Positions 54,335-62,909 of a stretch of 64,000 nucleotides of DNA are shown here, piece by piece (positions within the stretch are counted from its first letter, which is position 1; each line of letters opens with the position of its first letter). The notes under the pieces are model-generated. The model made no database searches. It was given only the letters and a program-made list of their open reading frames with translations, and had not been told where the DNA came from. The stretch lies in the NCBI RefSeq assembly GCF_026343185.1, contig NZ_JAPEMA010000001.1, forward strand, positions 3,720,001 to 3,784,000. Direction: 5' to 3'. Source of the DNA: Streptomyces sp. NBC_00091 (GTDB lineage Bacteria; Actinomycetota; Actinomycetes; Streptomycetales; Streptomycetaceae). Made by a program: the position numbers and the translations under genes.

Positions 54335-55225
54335 TCAGAAACGACCCAAAATCGCCGCCTTCGCCGCCGAGAACTCATCGACGGTGAGGACTCCCGCCTG
54401 GTGCAGCTCGCCCACCTCGCGCAGCCGCCGCAGCAGGGTGTCGTGGTCCACGGGCTCGCCCGCCAGCGCCGGGGCCGCCTCCGCCAGTGGCAGGGCCTGG
54501 GCCGGGGCCGGGGCGGACGCGGGAGCCGCCGGATGGGGCATCCGTACGGCCACGGCCGCCGCGACCAGCGCCATCAGCGGGTCCTTCTTGAAGCCGAAGA
54601 GCTCCACCGTGCAGGGGTCGTACTTCGGCGCGGGGGCCGAGCCCGCGCCCGTCAGGGTGAACCGCAGCCAGCCGTTGTCCAGGCCCTTCGAGGGGGACCA
54701 CTCCACCGCCCGCACGTCCGCGACCCGGAACTCGCGCGGCCCGCCCGAGCGCTTGGCCTCCTCCGTCGTCCAGTTCCAGTCCAGGACCACCCGGTCGCCG
54801 TCGAAGGAGGCCGTCCCGTCACCCGCGCCGAAGGCGATCGGCACCGGCGGCCCCGGCAGCAGGTACGCGTCGCACGGCCCGGGATCCACCTGGTCCAGCA
54901 GCAGGGCGTTGCGCACCTCGTCCACGAAGTACTCCGCCACCCCGGTCCGGTCCGTCTCCACGCCCAGGCGGTACGGGTCCGAGGCCTCCGGCAGCCGCCC
55001 GCCCGTCACCTGGAGGAGCGGATCCGCCCCGTCGCGCAGCCGCAGCCGCAGCCGCCCGGCCTTGCGCCCGGGCTCGAAGCTGATCCCCCCGATCGCCCGC
55101 AGCGGCACGACCACCTCACCGAGGTGCTGCCGCAGCAGCCCCACCCCCTTGTCGCGGCCCGGCACGATGCGCACCGCGTCCCCGTCGAAGGTCCAAGTAC
55201 CGTCCTTCTGGATGATTTCCGCCAT
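54335..55225 (-). CDS. DUF4429 protein with C-terminal SHOCT domain
   Basis: A 296-residue protein. Two similar PH-like halves of DUF4429 type (MAEIIQKDGTWTFDGDAVRIVP...LRAIGGISFEPGRKAGRLRLRL; then GDGTASFDGDRVVLDWNW...VRAVEWSPSKGLDNGWLRFTL), an Ala/Pro linker, and a terminal SHOCT helix pair (DTLLRRLREVGELHQAGVLTVDEF). Both domains are of unknown function, possibly membrane or oligomer association. It is divergent from the hexosaminidase gene 64 bp away. Confidence 0.82.
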   Translation of the reverse strand: MAEIIQKDGTWTFDGDAVRIVPGRDKGVGLLRQHLGEVVVPLRAIGGISFEPGRKAGRLRLRLRDGADPLLQVTGGRLPEASDPYRLGVETDRTGVAEYFVDEVRNALLLDQVDPGPCDAYLLPGPPVPIAFGAGDGTASFDGDRVVLDWNWTTEEAKRSGGPREFRVADVRAVEWSPSKGLDNGWLRFTLTGAGSAPAPKYDPCTVELFGFKKDPLMALVAAAVAVRMPHPAAPASAPAPAQALPLAEAAPALAGEPVDHDTLLRRLREVGELHQAGVLTVDEFSAAKAAILGRF

Positions 55226-55270
55226 CCGGCGATTGTCCCACCGGCCCTCCCCCGGACACCGGAGGGCCGT

Positions 55271-55284
55271 TTGGCCTATACCTG
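55271..55284 (+). promoter_or_regulatory. dre-like site TTGGCCTATACCTG before the hexosaminidase
   Basis: The core TGGCCTATACCT departs from TGGTCTAGACCA at three positions. It ends 5 bp before ATG 55290, so a bound repressor would block transcription start or translation entry directly. Confidence 0.5.
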
Positions 55285-55289
55285 GGCGC

Positions 55290-56879
55290 ATGAGAGTCCT
55301 GCGACGCGCGCTCGGCACCCTCCTCGTCATCGGCGGCCTCGGCGCCGCCGTCTCCTGCACCGCCGCCCACGGCGACGACGCCAAACCCGGCGCCGGACGC
55401 CCCGCCGCCCTGGCTCCCTACGAGCAGCTCCTGCCGGCGCCCGCCTCCGCGCGGGCCGAAGGCCCCGGGTACGGCTACGGCGCCGGCACGGTCATCCGTA
55501 CCGGCCCGGGCTCGCCGGAGGAGGTCCGGCAGATCGGCGAGCTCCTCGCCGAGCAGCTGCGCGGGCCGAGCGGGCTGCCGCTGCCGGTGGTCGACGGGGA
55601 GGAGGGCGACGGGATCCGCCTGCGGCTCGACCCCGGCGCCGGGGGGCTGGGGGCGGAAGGCTACCGGCTGCGGAGCACCGCCTCCGGGGTCACCCTGACC
55701 GCGCGCACCCCGGCGGGCCTCTTCCACGCCGGGCAGACGCTGCGGCAGCTGCTGCCGGTGCGGGGCACGGGCGTGGTCCCGGGCGGCGAGGTCGTCGACA
55801 CCCCGCGCTTCGCGTACCGGGGGGCGATGGTGGACATCGCCCGCCACCACTTCCGGGTGGAGCAGGTCAAGCGGTACGTCGAGCAGCTCGCCCAGTACAA
55901 GATCAACACCCTGCACCTGCACCTCACCGACGACCAGGGCTGGCGGATCGCCATCGACTCCTGGCCCCGCCTCGCGCAGTACGGCGGCGGCAGCGAGGTC
56001 GGCGGCGGCCCCGGCGGGTACTGGACCAAGGACGAGTACCGGGACCTGGTCGCCTACGCGGCGGAGCGCTATGTCGACGTGGTCCCGGAGATCGACATGC
56101 CGGGCCACGTCAACGCGGCCCAGGCCTCCTACGGGGAGCTGACCTGCGACGGCAAGGCACCCGAGCGCTACACCGGGATCAAAGTCGGCTTCAGCTCGCT
56201 GTGCGTGGGCAAGGAGCGCACGTACGAGTTCATCGACGACATCCTGGGAGAGCTGGCCGCCCTCACCCCCGGCCGCTACCTCCACATCGGCGGCGACGAG
56301 GCCCACTCCACCCCGGCGGCGGACTACGCGGCCTTCATGGACCGCGCCCAGGCGGTGGTGGCCCGCCACGGCAAGACGGTGGTGGCCTGGCACCAGCTCG
56401 CGACGGCCCGCCCGGCGCCGGGCGCGGTGCTCCAGTACTGGGGCCACGACAAGACGGCCGCCGCGGAGAAGGCCGCGGTCGTGGCGGCGGGGAAGTCCGG
56501 CCACCCGGTGATCCTCTCCCCGGCGGACCACGCCTACCTGGACATGAAGTACGACAAGGCGACGAAGCCGGGCCTGGCCTGGGCCGGCTACGTCCCGGTC
56601 CAGCGCTCCTACTCCTGGAACCCGGGCGGCTACCTCCCCGGCCTCCCGGAAACCTCCGTCCTCGGCGTCGAAGCCCCCCTGTGGACGGAAACCGTCGCGA
56701 CCCGGGCCGACTGGGAGCTGCTGGCCTTCCCCCGGGTCCTGGGCCTCGCGGAACTCGGCTGGTCCCCGGCGGCTTCCCTGGACTGGCCCGCCTACCGCCA
56801 ACGCCTCTCCGCCCAGGCCCCCCGCCTGGACGCCCAGGACATCACCTACTACCGCGCCCCGGACGTGCCGTGGGGGTAG
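55290..56879 (+). CDS. Family 20 beta-N-acetylhexosaminidase, lipoprotein
   Basis: A 529-residue enzyme. The N-terminus carries a lipobox-like AAVSC near residue 23, so it is probably lipid-anchored outside the membrane. A GH20b domain (about 45-165) is followed by the GH20 barrel: FAYRGAMVDIARHHF, LHLHLTDDQGWRI, and the catalytic pair D336-E337 in HIGGDEAH; the WNPG and WTE motifs close the pocket. It releases GlcNAc from chito-oligomers produced by the chitinase. No ribosome site is visible at ATG 55290. Confidence 0.9.
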   Translation: MRVLRRALGTLLVIGGLGAAVSCTAAHGDDAKPGAGRPAALAPYEQLLPAPASARAEGPGYGYGAGTVIRTGPGSPEEVRQIGELLAEQLRGPSGLPLPVVDGEEGDGIRLRLDPGAGGLGAEGYRLRSTASGVTLTARTPAGLFHAGQTLRQLLPVRGTGVVPGGEVVDTPRFAYRGAMVDIARHHFRVEQVKRYVEQLAQYKINTLHLHLTDDQGWRIAIDSWPRLAQYGGGSEVGGGPGGYWTKDEYRDLVAYAAERYVDVVPEIDMPGHVNAAQASYGELTCDGKAPERYTGIKVGFSSLCVGKERTYEFIDDILGELAALTPGRYLHIGGDEAHSTPAADYAAFMDRAQAVVARHGKTVVAWHQLATARPAPGAVLQYWGHDKTAAAEKAAVVAAGKSGHPVILSPADHAYLDMKYDKATKPGLAWAGYVPVQRSYSWNPGGYLPGLPETSVLGVEAPLWTETVATRADWELLAFPRVLGLAELGWSPAASLDWPAYRQRLSAQAPRLDAQDITYYRAPDVPWG

Positions 56880-57085
56880 CGGGGGCCGGGTGGCGTGAAC
56901 AGGACCCTCCACCGGGAGGCCCACCGGCCTTGTCGCAGGTCCGTGCAACGATCTGTCGAGCCGGGGAGGTTGGTCGGCGCTGGCCAAGGGGGTAGTTCAG
57001 GGCGGGATTTGACGAGGAGTGGGCCCAGCTGCGGGCGGTTGCGGCCGAGCGGTCGGCTTCGGGGAGCGGCGTATCGCCGGTCCCG

Positions 57086-57478
57086 GTGGCGGCGGCTTCC
57101 GGAGTCGTCGCGGATCCGCTCGACGCGCCACGGGAGGCGGCGCAGGCGCGGCTGGCCGACTTCCGGGGCCGGGTGGTGCTGGTGCCGCTGGACGCACGGG
57201 GCGGGCTGTGGACCGCCGAGCTCGGGGGTCTGGACTGGATCTGCGCGTTCTCGGGGGAGGAAACGCTGGCCCGGTTCGCCGAGGCGCGGGGCGAGGCCAG
57301 GCAGGAGTGGGTGTTCCGACGGGTGGTCGGTGCGCGGCTGCTGGACGAGGTGATCCCGGAGCTGGACTTCCCGTGCGGGGTGGCCTTGGACGTGGCCGGG
57401 CCCGACGGCGTGGTGTTCCCGCCGCTGCGCGGGATCGTGCCGGATGCTGTGGCGCTGGACGGGGAGGTGGCGGTATGA
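57086..57478 (+). CDS. SseB-like domain protein, N-terminus uncertain
   Basis: About 130 residues from GTG 57086. AREAAQARLADFRGRVVLVPLDARGGLWTAELGGLDWICAFSGEETLARFAEARGE and VIPELDFPCGVALDVAGPDGVVFPPLRGIVPD match the SseB N-terminal-type domain found beside polymorphic toxins and type VII secretion proteins. The frame is open from 56996 and its first residues (GFDEEWAQLRAVAAERS) look like the helical start of Streptomyces ESX-linked proteins, but it holds no ATG/GTG/TTG there, so the gene may be 5'-truncated. It overlaps the next gene by 4 bp. Confidence 0.6.
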   Translation: MAAASGVVADPLDAPREAAQARLADFRGRVVLVPLDARGGLWTAELGGLDWICAFSGEETLARFAEARGEARQEWVFRRVVGARLLDEVIPELDFPCGVALDVAGPDGVVFPPLRGIVPDAVALDGEVAV

Positions 57479-59067
57479 GCGGGGGCGGGGCTGAGATGCT
57501 CACGTTGAACGAGGCCGTCGAGGCGGCCAGGCCCTATCTCGAGCAGGCGTTCTCCTACGGGCCGTGGACGCTCGTCCTGCAGCCGGAACTCAGCGAAGAG
57601 CACGAGCTGGCCTGGATCATCAGGATCGATTCACAAGAGAGCATCGACGCGGGCGACCCGTGGGTGGGGCCCATGGAAAAGATGGTGCTCGTACCCAAGG
57701 ACGGGGCGGCAGTCCGCTTCCCGCCGACGCACCTGCCACTTGATGAGTACTTCGCTTACGTGCGCCACGGTGGCTGGGATACGGCCGCCAAGGGGAAAAC
57801 CAGTAAGGCTGAGCCGTGGCAGAAAGCGTTGCAGTGGCTTCTCGACACGTACCACGGGCTCGTCGAACTGGTGAGTATCGAAGCGGTTGCCGAGGACGCG
57901 GGCACGTGGCTGTTCGCCTGCCGGACGATCGAGCAGCCGGGGTATCCACGGACGCCGATGCTGGCCGCGTCGGTCGTGGTGCCCAAGACGCCGGGGCGGC
58001 CTTTCCACCCCGCCTCTGACGATCCGTGGGGTGACGTGGCTGCGTACACAAGAGCTCCCGCCAAGCGCGACCCGGAGGTGGAGGCGCGGCGGCTGAACTC
58101 GCGCGGCTGCGTGGTGACCGTGGCCGCCGCCATCGCAGGGGCTCCGTCGACCCCGCTGCCCTGGCAGCCGGCGCACGAGGCGCCCGGGTGGTGGGAACTG
58201 CTGCTGCGCCGGTACTTCCCCAGTGCGGAGCAGCTGAGGTGCGGGAGCTGGGACGAGGTGATCCAGCATGCCCAGGAGACCGGGCCGGACACCCAGGGCG
58301 TGGTGTGGGTACGTCGGGCGATCGGCGGCACCGAGGTCAGCGGGCATCTGCTGTACGTGCACAACAACAACGGCAGCGTCGTGTTCCTCGACGGCATGAT
58401 CGGCGGCCTCGCCCGGCTGGGCAGCATGGGTGTGTTGGAGCTGGTGTTCGCGCGGTTCCGTCCCGGGGCGCCGCAGTCCGCCGAGGACTTCGGGGCGGCC
58501 CGGCTCAAGGCCGAGGAGTGGCTGCGGCGGACGTACGAGGAGTCGGTCGAGCTGGTGGCACCGGACCCGGCGGATGAGACGGCTCGGGGCTGGCTGTTCG
58601 CCTGTCAGACCACGGCCGCGCTGAGGGGCGGGGACTGGCGGCACGCGATGCTCGACGCCGGCGTGGTCGTACCGAAGGGGCCCGGGGCGCCGTTCCTCCT
58701 GCCCAACTCCGATCCGTGGGGTTTCTTCGCCCGCTGGGACCGGGGTGAGCCGGCGGGTCCCACGCCCGAGCCGGGTAGGGCCGACTGGTTCGCCTCCACG
58801 ATGGGCCAGTTGGGGCCGGTCATACAGGTCTCCGAGTTCTCGACCATCGCAGACTCCGTCCGGGCGCTCGCGGCGCTGCCGGCCGGCGGACGCGCTCTGG
58901 TGTGGGTACGCCGACTGGACGGGCGGGGGCGGGAATCCACCGGCCTGCTGCTCACCGGCTTGCACTCCGAGGTCGGCTTCGTGGGACTCGTGGACGGCTC
59001 CGCAGAGGAATTCAAGAGCCTGGATGGGCTGGGGGAGTGCGGGGTCCGGGTCATCCGGTACCGCTGA
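57475..59067 (+). CDS. Duplicated YrhB/Imm35 plus papain-like deamidase-type protein
   Basis: A 530-residue protein built of two similar halves. Each has a YrhB-type unit (about 120-195: WLLDTYHGLVELVSIEAVA..GTWLFACRT; about 345-425: WLRRTYEESVELVAPDPADE..GWLFACQT) followed by a papain-fold toxin-like unit. The first toxin-like unit keeps a Cys-His-Asp set: C212 (SRGCVVTV), H291 (SGHLLYVHNNNG), D306 (VVFLDGMIGG). The second unit lacks the Cys and has Leu where the His stood. An N-terminal block of about 110 residues is unassigned. It overlaps the SseB-like gene, has lower GC at wobble sites, and probably belongs to a toxin-immunity set. Confidence 0.68.
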   Translation: MSGGGAEMLTLNEAVEAARPYLEQAFSYGPWTLVLQPELSEEHELAWIIRIDSQESIDAGDPWVGPMEKMVLVPKDGAAVRFPPTHLPLDEYFAYVRHGGWDTAAKGKTSKAEPWQKALQWLLDTYHGLVELVSIEAVAEDAGTWLFACRTIEQPGYPRTPMLAASVVVPKTPGRPFHPASDDPWGDVAAYTRAPAKRDPEVEARRLNSRGCVVTVAAAIAGAPSTPLPWQPAHEAPGWWELLLRRYFPSAEQLRCGSWDEVIQHAQETGPDTQGVVWVRRAIGGTEVSGHLLYVHNNNGSVVFLDGMIGGLARLGSMGVLELVFARFRPGAPQSAEDFGAARLKAEEWLRRTYEESVELVAPDPADETARGWLFACQTTAALRGGDWRHAMLDAGVVVPKGPGAPFLLPNSDPWGFFARWDRGEPAGPTPEPGRADWFASTMGQLGPVIQVSEFSTIADSVRALAALPAGGRALVWVRRLDGRGRESTGLLLTGLHSEVGFVGLVDGSAEEFKSLDGLGECGVRVIRYR

Positions 59068-59258
59068 TGTCGATGTGGCTCAGGGGCGGGCGGGGATTTT
59101 GCTGCTGTCCTGCGGGTTCAGCCAGCACACTCACCCCAATGGCGTAACGGGTGATCGGTGCGCGGGCGGTGTTCCCCCGGACGGGCGACACTGATGGCAC
59201 CGTCCGGCGCCCGTGATGATGCCGCCGTAGAGGGCTGCAGCCGCGCGCCGGAACACCC

Positions 59259-59275
59259 CGGCCACTTAGTGGCCG
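59259..59275. promoter_or_regulatory. 17-nt palindrome in leader of the CAP-repeat gene
   Basis: CGGCCAC-TTA-GTGGCCG forms perfect 7-bp arms 23 bp before the start codon. It may be an operator or a small leader hairpin; function unknown. Confidence 0.4.
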
Positions 59276-59298
59276 TGCGCTTCTGATCGGGGTATCCG

Positions 59299-61062
59299 AT
59301 GAGACTGAAGTCCCTCGTGGCGTCGGCTGCCGTGTGCGGCCTGATCACGCTCGGCCCGTTGCCGACGGCCTCCGCGCAGCCGGCGCCGGCCGCCCCGGCG
59401 AAGGCCGCCACGTGCCCCTCGGGCGTCCCCCCGCCCGGTACGGGCTCGCAGATATCCGACGCCGATGCCGCCGCCCTCGTGAACGCCCACAACGACGCGC
59501 GGCGGGAGGCGCTGCAGAAGTACAACCCCGGCCTTCCCCTGGTACCCGTGAAGTGGGACCCCAAGGTCGCCTGCGACGCGCAGGCCTGGGCCGATGACCC
59601 CGCCTCCTCCGCGGGAGGTCAGCTCCACCACAGCGGCCGGGACGCGAACGGCAACCAGGGCGAGAACCTCTTCAACGCCTACCCCGGGCCGGCGCAGCCC
59701 ATGAGGGCGATGGACCCCGCGCTGGACTACAGCTGGATGGCCGAGAAGGCCGCGTTCGATGCCGACAACAACGCGCCTATCCAAATCAAGGCTCCCGATG
59801 GCACCAATTTCCGTAAGTGGGGTCACTACTCGCAGATCGTGTGGACGGGCACCACGTCGATCGGCTGTGGCGTGAAGCAGGACGTTCCCGTGAGTTCCTC
59901 CACAGGGTGGATCCTGGTCTGCCGGTACCTTCCCGCGGGCAATTTCGACGGGCAGCGGGCCATTCCGCCCGGGAACCCGGACACGCCGGTCAAGCCGCCC
60001 GTGCCGCCCGTGCCGTCCTTGCCGCACGGGGTGCCCGTGGCGATGGCGAAGCAGAATGACAACTTGTTGACGGCTCTTGCCGTGGACAGGGAGGGTTTTC
60101 TGAATGTGGCTTGGGTGGTCGGGACTGAGCCTTGGCATGATCCGGTGCGGTTCGGGCCGGCTAATTTCCTGCCTGGGACGCCTGTGGCGATGGCGAAGCA
60201 GAATGCCAACTTGTTGACGGCTCTTGCCGTGGACAGGGAGGGTTTTCTGAATGTGGCTTGGGTGGTCGGGACCGAGCCTTGGCACGATCCGGTGCGGTTC
60301 GGGCCGGCCAATTTCCTGCCTGGGACGCCTGTGGCGATGGCGAAGCAGAATGCCAATCTGTTGACGGCCCTTGCCGTGGACAAGCAGGGTTTTCTGAATG
60401 TGGCTTGGGTGGTCGGGACCGAGCCTTGGCACGATCCGGTGCGGTTCGGGCCGGCCAGATTCCCGGCCGGGGCGCCTGTGGCCATGGCGAAGCAGAACAA
60501 CGACCTGTTGACGGCTCTTGCCGTGGACAACGACGGGTTCTTGAATGTGGCGTGGGTGGTCGGGACCCAGCCGTGGCACGATCCGGTGCGGTTCGGGCCT
60601 GCGCGCTTCTCGGCCGGGGCACCCGTGGCCATGGCGAAGCAGAATGCCGATCTGCTGACTGCCCTTGCCGTGGACAGGGAGGGTTTTCTGAACGTGGCCT
60701 GGGTGGTCGGGACTGAGCCCTGGCACGATCCGGTGCGGTTCGGGCCGGCCAATTTCCGGGCCGGGACGACTGTGGCCATGGCGAAGCAGAACAACGACCT
60801 GTTGACGGCTCTTGCCGTGGACAGGGAGGGTTTCCTGAACGTGGCCTGGGTGGTCGGGACCCAGCCCTGGCACGATCCGGTGCGGTTCGGGCCGGCGAGC
60901 TTCCCGGCCGGGACGTCCGTGGCCATGGCGAAGCAGAACGACAACCTGTTGACGGCCCTTGCCGTGGACAGGGGCGGTTCTTTGAATGTGGCCTGGGTGG
61001 TCGGGACCCAGCCCTGGCACGATCCGGTGAGGTTCGGGCCGGCCGGCTTCCCGGCGCAGTAG
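59299..61062 (+). CDS. Secreted CAP-domain protein with seven 49-residue repeats
   Basis: A 587-residue exported protein. The signal peptide ends TASA-QP (about residue 26). Residues about 50-220 are a CAP/SCP (PR-1-like) domain: LVNAHNDARREALQKYNPGLPLVPVKWD, GENLFNAYPGP, HYSQIVWTGTTSIGCGV and ILVCRYLPAGNF. A Pro-rich hinge leads to exactly seven 49-residue repeats that run to the last codon. Each repeat reads 'PVAMAKQNxxLLTALAVDxxGFLNVAWVVGTxPWHDPVRFGPAxF'. Seven similar beta-rich units suggest a seven-bladed propeller, perhaps lectin-like. TTG and GCT codons are unusually frequent in the repeats. Confidence 0.85.
   Translation: MRLKSLVASAAVCGLITLGPLPTASAQPAPAAPAKAATCPSGVPPPGTGSQISDADAAALVNAHNDARREALQKYNPGLPLVPVKWDPKVACDAQAWADDPASSAGGQLHHSGRDANGNQGENLFNAYPGPAQPMRAMDPALDYSWMAEKAAFDADNNAPIQIKAPDGTNFRKWGHYSQIVWTGTTSIGCGVKQDVPVSSSTGWILVCRYLPAGNFDGQRAIPPGNPDTPVKPPVPPVPSLPHGVPVAMAKQNDNLLTALAVDREGFLNVAWVVGTEPWHDPVRFGPANFLPGTPVAMAKQNANLLTALAVDREGFLNVAWVVGTEPWHDPVRFGPANFLPGTPVAMAKQNANLLTALAVDKQGFLNVAWVVGTEPWHDPVRFGPARFPAGAPVAMAKQNNDLLTALAVDNDGFLNVAWVVGTQPWHDPVRFGPARFSAGAPVAMAKQNADLLTALAVDREGFLNVAWVVGTEPWHDPVRFGPANFRAGTTVAMAKQNNDLLTALAVDREGFLNVAWVVGTQPWHDPVRFGPASFPAGTSVAMAKQNDNLLTALAVDRGGSLNVAWVVGTQPWHDPVRFGPAGFPAQ
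60031..61059 (+). repeat. Seven tandem 147-bp coding repeats
   Basis: Seven consecutive 147-bp units (1029 bp in all) encode the C-terminal repeats of the CAP protein. Units 1 and 2 differ by only a few bases, and all seven keep long identical strings such as the segments encoding FLNVAWVVGT and PWHDPVRFGPA, indicating recent amplification or gene conversion. Confidence 0.95.
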
Positions 61063-61076
61063 CGGCCGGAAGAGGG

Positions 61077-61117
61077 GCGGGCGCGGCGTCGAGGGACCGT
61101 ATCGACGCCGCGCCCGC
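61077..61117. terminator. Bidirectional hairpin between CAP-repeat gene and desD
   Basis: A perfect 16-bp stem (61077-61092 with 61102-61117) with a 9-nt loop between the convergent stop codons. Confidence 0.88.
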
Positions 61118-61124
61118 CGTCCTG

Positions 61125-62909
61125 CTACCGCCGCGCGGCGAAGGGCGCGACGGGGTTCTTGAGGGTGCCGATCAGCTGGAGGGCCGCCGACGGGTCGGCG
61201 AGGTCGACCATCTGCTGGTTGTCGCGCAGCTGGAGGCGGTTCAGGCAGGACAGCTGGAACTCGGGCGTGAAGAGGTCGTAGCGGGCGAAGCGGTCCGCGA
61301 GGGCGGGGAGGGACGCCTGGTAGTCGTGGGCGCAGTCGGCTACCGACTGCCAGAAGGTGGATTCGTCGCAGATGCCTTCCGACACCAGGATCGAGTTCAG
61401 GAAGCGGAAGAAGCAGTCGAAGACGTCCGTGAAGATCGACAGGAGCTTCATGTCCTCCGGGATGTCGGCCTTGATGCGCTCGACGGCCGGCGGGAGGACC
61501 GCGTCCGGGTCCATGATGACGATTTCCTCGGCGATGTCCTTGAAGATCGCCCGCTGCACCACGCCGTCCTTGATGACCAGGATGGTGTTCTCGCCGTGCG
61601 GCATGTACGCGAGGTCGTACTGGTAGAAGCAGTGGAGGAGGGGGAGGAGGTACGCGCGGAGGTAGGGCCTGAGCCATTCCGCGGGGGTGAGGCCGGATTC
61701 CGTGATGAGGGCGCCCACGAAGGACTTGCCGTCCTCGTCCACGTGGAGGAGGGACGCCATGGTGGCCAGGCGCTCGCCGTCGCGCAGCGAGTTGACGGGC
61801 GACTCGCGCCACAGGGCGGCCAGCATCTTGCGGTACGGCGAGTAGCGGTCGGTCGCGCGCTCGTACTGGCGGTGGTGGTAGCCGATCGCCGCGCGCTCGC
61901 GGATGATCGAGAAGTCGACCGACCGGAGGACCGGATCGGATTCGATCAGCTGGTGGAGCCAGTCGTTGATCGCCGGGGTGGCCTCCATGTAGGCCGCCGA
62001 GAGGCCCCGCATGAAGCCCATGTTCAGGACCGAGATGGCCGTCTTGACGTAGTGCTTCGTGGGGGTGGTGGTGTTGAAGAAGGTGCGGATCGACTGCTGG
62101 GGGAGGTAGGCGTCCTCGCCCTCGCCCAGCAGGACCAGGCGGCGGTTCGCGATCTCGGCGGCGAAGGTGACCGTGGTCTTGTTCCACCACTGCCAGGGGT
62201 GCACGGGCAGGAAGTGGTAGTCCGCCGGGTCGAGGTCCAGGGAGGTCAGTTTGGCCTCGAAGCCGGCTATCGCGGCCCCGCCCAGTTCCTCGCGCAGGAA
62301 CGTGTCGTGGTCCAGGCCCGCGCCCGCCGTGAAGGTGGAGACGTCCTTGTGGGCCGCGACCCACACCAGGTGGACCGGGCTCGCCGCCTCCGGGGCGTAC
62401 GAGAGGTACTCGTGCACGCCGAAGCCCAGGCGGCCGTTGTTGGCCACGAAGCAGGGGTGGCCCTCGGTCATGCCCGTCTCGATGTCCTGGAAGGAGGACT
62501 TGGACAGGGTGGAGGAGGGGGTCTGGGGCTTCGTGTACTTGAAGCCCGTGCCGGCCAGGGTGGAGGAGATCTCCTCCAGGTAGACCGGGAGGACCTCCGG
62601 GCTCAGGCCGAGGGTCTGCTGGAACTCGATGTGGAAGTCCAGGGCGTCCAGCCCGACCTGCTCCCCGTCCACGTGGCGGGTGATGGACCGTTCGTCCACC
62701 GACCAGTGGTCCAGGGCGTGGAGGGCCGAGCTGAAGCGGTATTCCACGGTGCCGTCGTCGCTCAGGACCGAGTAGACGTCGCCGCCGAGCGGCTTCGGGG
62801 TCAGCAGGCGCTCGTGGCTGAACTCCGCGAGGGCCTTGCGGACCAGGGCGCGGTTCGCGCGGGCCCACAGCTCGGGGGAGAGGTGGGAGATGGCGTCGGT
62901 GAGGGTCAT
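61125..62909 (-). CDS. desD: Desferrioxamine siderophore synthetase DesD
   Basis: A 594-residue NRPS-independent siderophore synthetase of the IucA/IucC family. The family blocks are seen: SSTLAGTGFKYTKPQTPSSTL, EGHPCFVANNGRLGFGVHEY, HPWQWWNKTTVTFAAEIANR, SIRTFFNTTTPTKHYVKTAISVLNMGFMRG and the C-terminal FhuF-like HGENTILVIKDGVV. DesD joins N-hydroxy-N-succinyl-cadaverine units with ATP and closes the macrocycle to desferrioxamine E. It starts in a 4-bp overlap with desC and ends the operon. Iron control by a DmdR/IdeR box is expected at the desA promoter, outside the window. Confidence 0.95.
   Translation of the reverse strand: MTLTDAISHLSPELWARANRALVRKALAEFSHERLLTPKPLGGDVYSVLSDDGTVEYRFSSALHALDHWSVDERSITRHVDGEQVGLDALDFHIEFQQTLGLSPEVLPVYLEEISSTLAGTGFKYTKPQTPSSTLSKSSFQDIETGMTEGHPCFVANNGRLGFGVHEYLSYAPEAASPVHLVWVAAHKDVSTFTAGAGLDHDTFLREELGGAAIAGFEAKLTSLDLDPADYHFLPVHPWQWWNKTTVTFAAEIANRRLVLLGEGEDAYLPQQSIRTFFNTTTPTKHYVKTAISVLNMGFMRGLSAAYMEATPAINDWLHQLIESDPVLRSVDFSIIRERAAIGYHHRQYERATDRYSPYRKMLAALWRESPVNSLRDGERLATMASLLHVDEDGKSFVGALITESGLTPAEWLRPYLRAYLLPLLHCFYQYDLAYMPHGENTILVIKDGVVQRAIFKDIAEEIVIMDPDAVLPPAVERIKADIPEDMKLLSIFTDVFDCFFRFLNSILVSEGICDESTFWQSVADCAHDYQASLPALADRFARYDLFTPEFQLSCLNRLQLRDNQQMVDLADPSAALQLIGTLKNPVAPFAARR

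Noticed and set aside
54229-54378. N-terminal extension of the small gene upstream of glmS
   Set aside because: The extension would translate a perfect terminator hairpin and part of the dre-like site, so the start must lie after 54265.
56895-57353. Plus-strand open frame ending at 57353
   Set aside because: Arg/Gly/Pro-rich translation typical of a shadow frame; the SseB-like frame to 57478 carries the recognisable domain.
60031-61059. Regular 147-bp repeats considered as a CRISPR-like or satellite array
   Set aside because: The units are contiguous, in frame within a secreted protein gene and have no unique spacers or cas genes nearby.
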